Shown here in pieces: positions 63,321 through 64,000 of a stretch of DNA of 64,000 nucleotides. The stretch is from Thermoanaerobaculales bacterium (lineage in GTDB: Bacteria; Acidobacteriota; Thermoanaerobaculia; Thermoanaerobaculales; Sulfomarinibacteraceae), in contig DAOPQC010000001.1 in assembly GCA_035358815.1 (NCBI GenBank), positions 468,820 to 532,819 on the forward strand, written 5' to 3'. Position 1 is the stretch's first letter. Each line of letters opens with the position of its first letter. A program made the position numbers and the translations under genes. The notes below the pieces were generated by a model. The model saw nothing but the letters and a program-made list of their open reading frames with translations, was not told where the DNA came from and ran no database searches.

Positions 63321-64000
63321 ATGCATCTCGATGTGGTCACCATATTCCCCGAGCTGTTCACGCCGTTCCGCACCACCGGAGTGCTGGGCAAGGCGGTCGA
63401 GCGCGGCCTGATCGAGATCGACGTCCACGACCTCCGGCAGTGGGCGGAGAACAGGTGGGGGCAGGTCGACGACGAGCCGTACGGCGGCGGCGCCGGGATG
63501 GTGCTCCAGGCGCCGCCGGTGCTGCGCGCCGCCCGCGCCCTGGCAGCGAGGGCGGCCCAGCCGAGCCAGCTGATCCTGCTCTCCCCCAGCGGGGAGCCGT
63601 TCGACCAGGCGCTGGCCGCGGAGCTGGCGGCGCTCGGCCGCGTGATCGTGCTGTGCGGGCGGTACGAGGGCTTTGACCAGCGGATCGTCGACATCCTGAA
63701 GCCGCGTGAGATCTCGCTGGGAGACTTCATCCTCGGCGGCGGCGAGGTGGCGGCGATGGCGATCATCGAGGCCGTGGCCCGCCTCGTCCCCGGGGTGGTC
63801 GGTGACCCGGCCTCGGTGGCCGACGACTCGTTCTCGCGAGGCCTGCTCGACCACCCCTGCTACACCCGGCCGCCGGACGTGGAAGGACATCCGGTGCCGG
63901 AGGTGTTACGCTCCGGCAACCACGAGGCGGTCCGGAAATGGCGCCTCGAGCGCGCGGTCGAGGCGACGGTCAGCCGCCGTCCCGACCTGGTCAGCGAGCA
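63321..64000 (+). CDS. trmD: tRNA (guanine-N1)-methyltransferase, partial
   Basis: The 5' part (226 codons, no stop before the window end) of the SPOUT methyltransferase that makes m1G37 next to the anticodon. Motifs: VVTIFPELFTPF, EPYGGGAGMVLQAPP, the trefoil-knot SAM site LCGRYEGFDQRI and SLGDFILGGGE. The ATG at 63321 has GGAGG about 11 nt upstream. About 20 residues are missing at the C-terminus if it has the usual length of about 245. Confidence 0.95.
   Translation, partial: MHLDVVTIFPELFTPFRTTGVLGKAVERGLIEIDVHDLRQWAENRWGQVDDEPYGGGAGMVLQAPPVLRAARALAARAAQPSQLILLSPSGEPFDQALAAELAALGRVIVLCGRYEGFDQRIVDILKPREISLGDFILGGGEVAAMAIIEAVARLVPGVVGDPASVADDSFSRGLLDHPCYTRPPDVEGHPVPEVLRSGNHEAVRKWRLERAVEATVSRRPDLVSE

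Overview
The window is GC-rich chromosomal DNA from a Gram-negative bacterium: it has lipoprotein lipoboxes, an outer-membrane barrel, a pilus-type TPR lipoprotein and a TIGR03436-like secreted VWA protein. Gene content, LVIVD-type propeller proteins and repeat-loaded spacers suggest Acidobacteriota, perhaps class Thermoanaerobaculia. That assignment is inference; no rRNA is present. There is no phage, integrase, transposase or CRISPR array. Almost everything is housekeeping or metabolic, separated by unusual repeat-rich spacers.

Layout. 1-0.6 kb: degenerate repeats, then a minus-strand tRNA-Ala(CGC) with promoter and terminator. 0.7-7.8 kb (minus): dodecin; a riboflavin operon (ribD-ribE-unknown); and a translationally coupled set HD-GYP / TPR lipoprotein / roadblock-LC7 / ftsY. 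7.9-11 kb (plus): a PolX-like protein with a degraded polymerase site, a lone receiver protein and a cyclase-family hydrolase. 11.4-16.1 kb (minus): GH57 glycosidase, zinc-ribbon protein, SWIM-SNF2 ATPase. 16.5-18.8 kb: an hsp20 gene behind an AT-rich promoter island, a Cas4/AddB-like nuclease and a Nif3 protein. 18.8-25.5 kb (plus): DnaC-like ATPase, SpoIID-like lipoprotein, acyl-CoA dehydrogenase with methylmalonyl-CoA epimerase, a secreted VWA protein and a barrel protein. 25.5-33 kb (minus): Tpx, free-methionine sulfoxide reductase, ArgRS and a 1083-aa LVIVD-repeat protein. 33.3-38.4 kb (plus): argF, saccharopine dehydrogenase family, MATE transporter, class I aldolase. 38.6-42.8 kb (minus): a second LVIVD protein and a long acyl-CoA dehydrogenase preceded by a FadR/TetR-type operator.

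43.3-53.7 kb (minus) is the classic translation/RNA operon rimP-nusA-infB-ylxP-rbfA-nrnA-truB-rpsO-pnp. It has a good sigma70 promoter and, between promoter and rimP, an intrinsic terminator that looks like an attenuator. 53.8-60.7 kb: MidA methyltransferase, proS, trxA, an FAD oxidoreductase, a secreted Thr/Pro-linker protein and a PAS-LuxR regulator. 60.8-64 kb (plus): ffh-rpsP-khpA-rimM-trmD, with trmD cut by the window edge.

Two window-wide patterns stand out. (1) Most long spacers carry tracts of a GGGAAC-like hexamer or its GCGGAA variant, often as a pyrimidine tract followed by a purine tract, so they could fold into long imperfect hairpins. (2) At least nine genes have a -10-like hexamer 6-9 nt before the start codon and no Shine-Dalgarno sequence, which implies frequent leaderless mRNAs.
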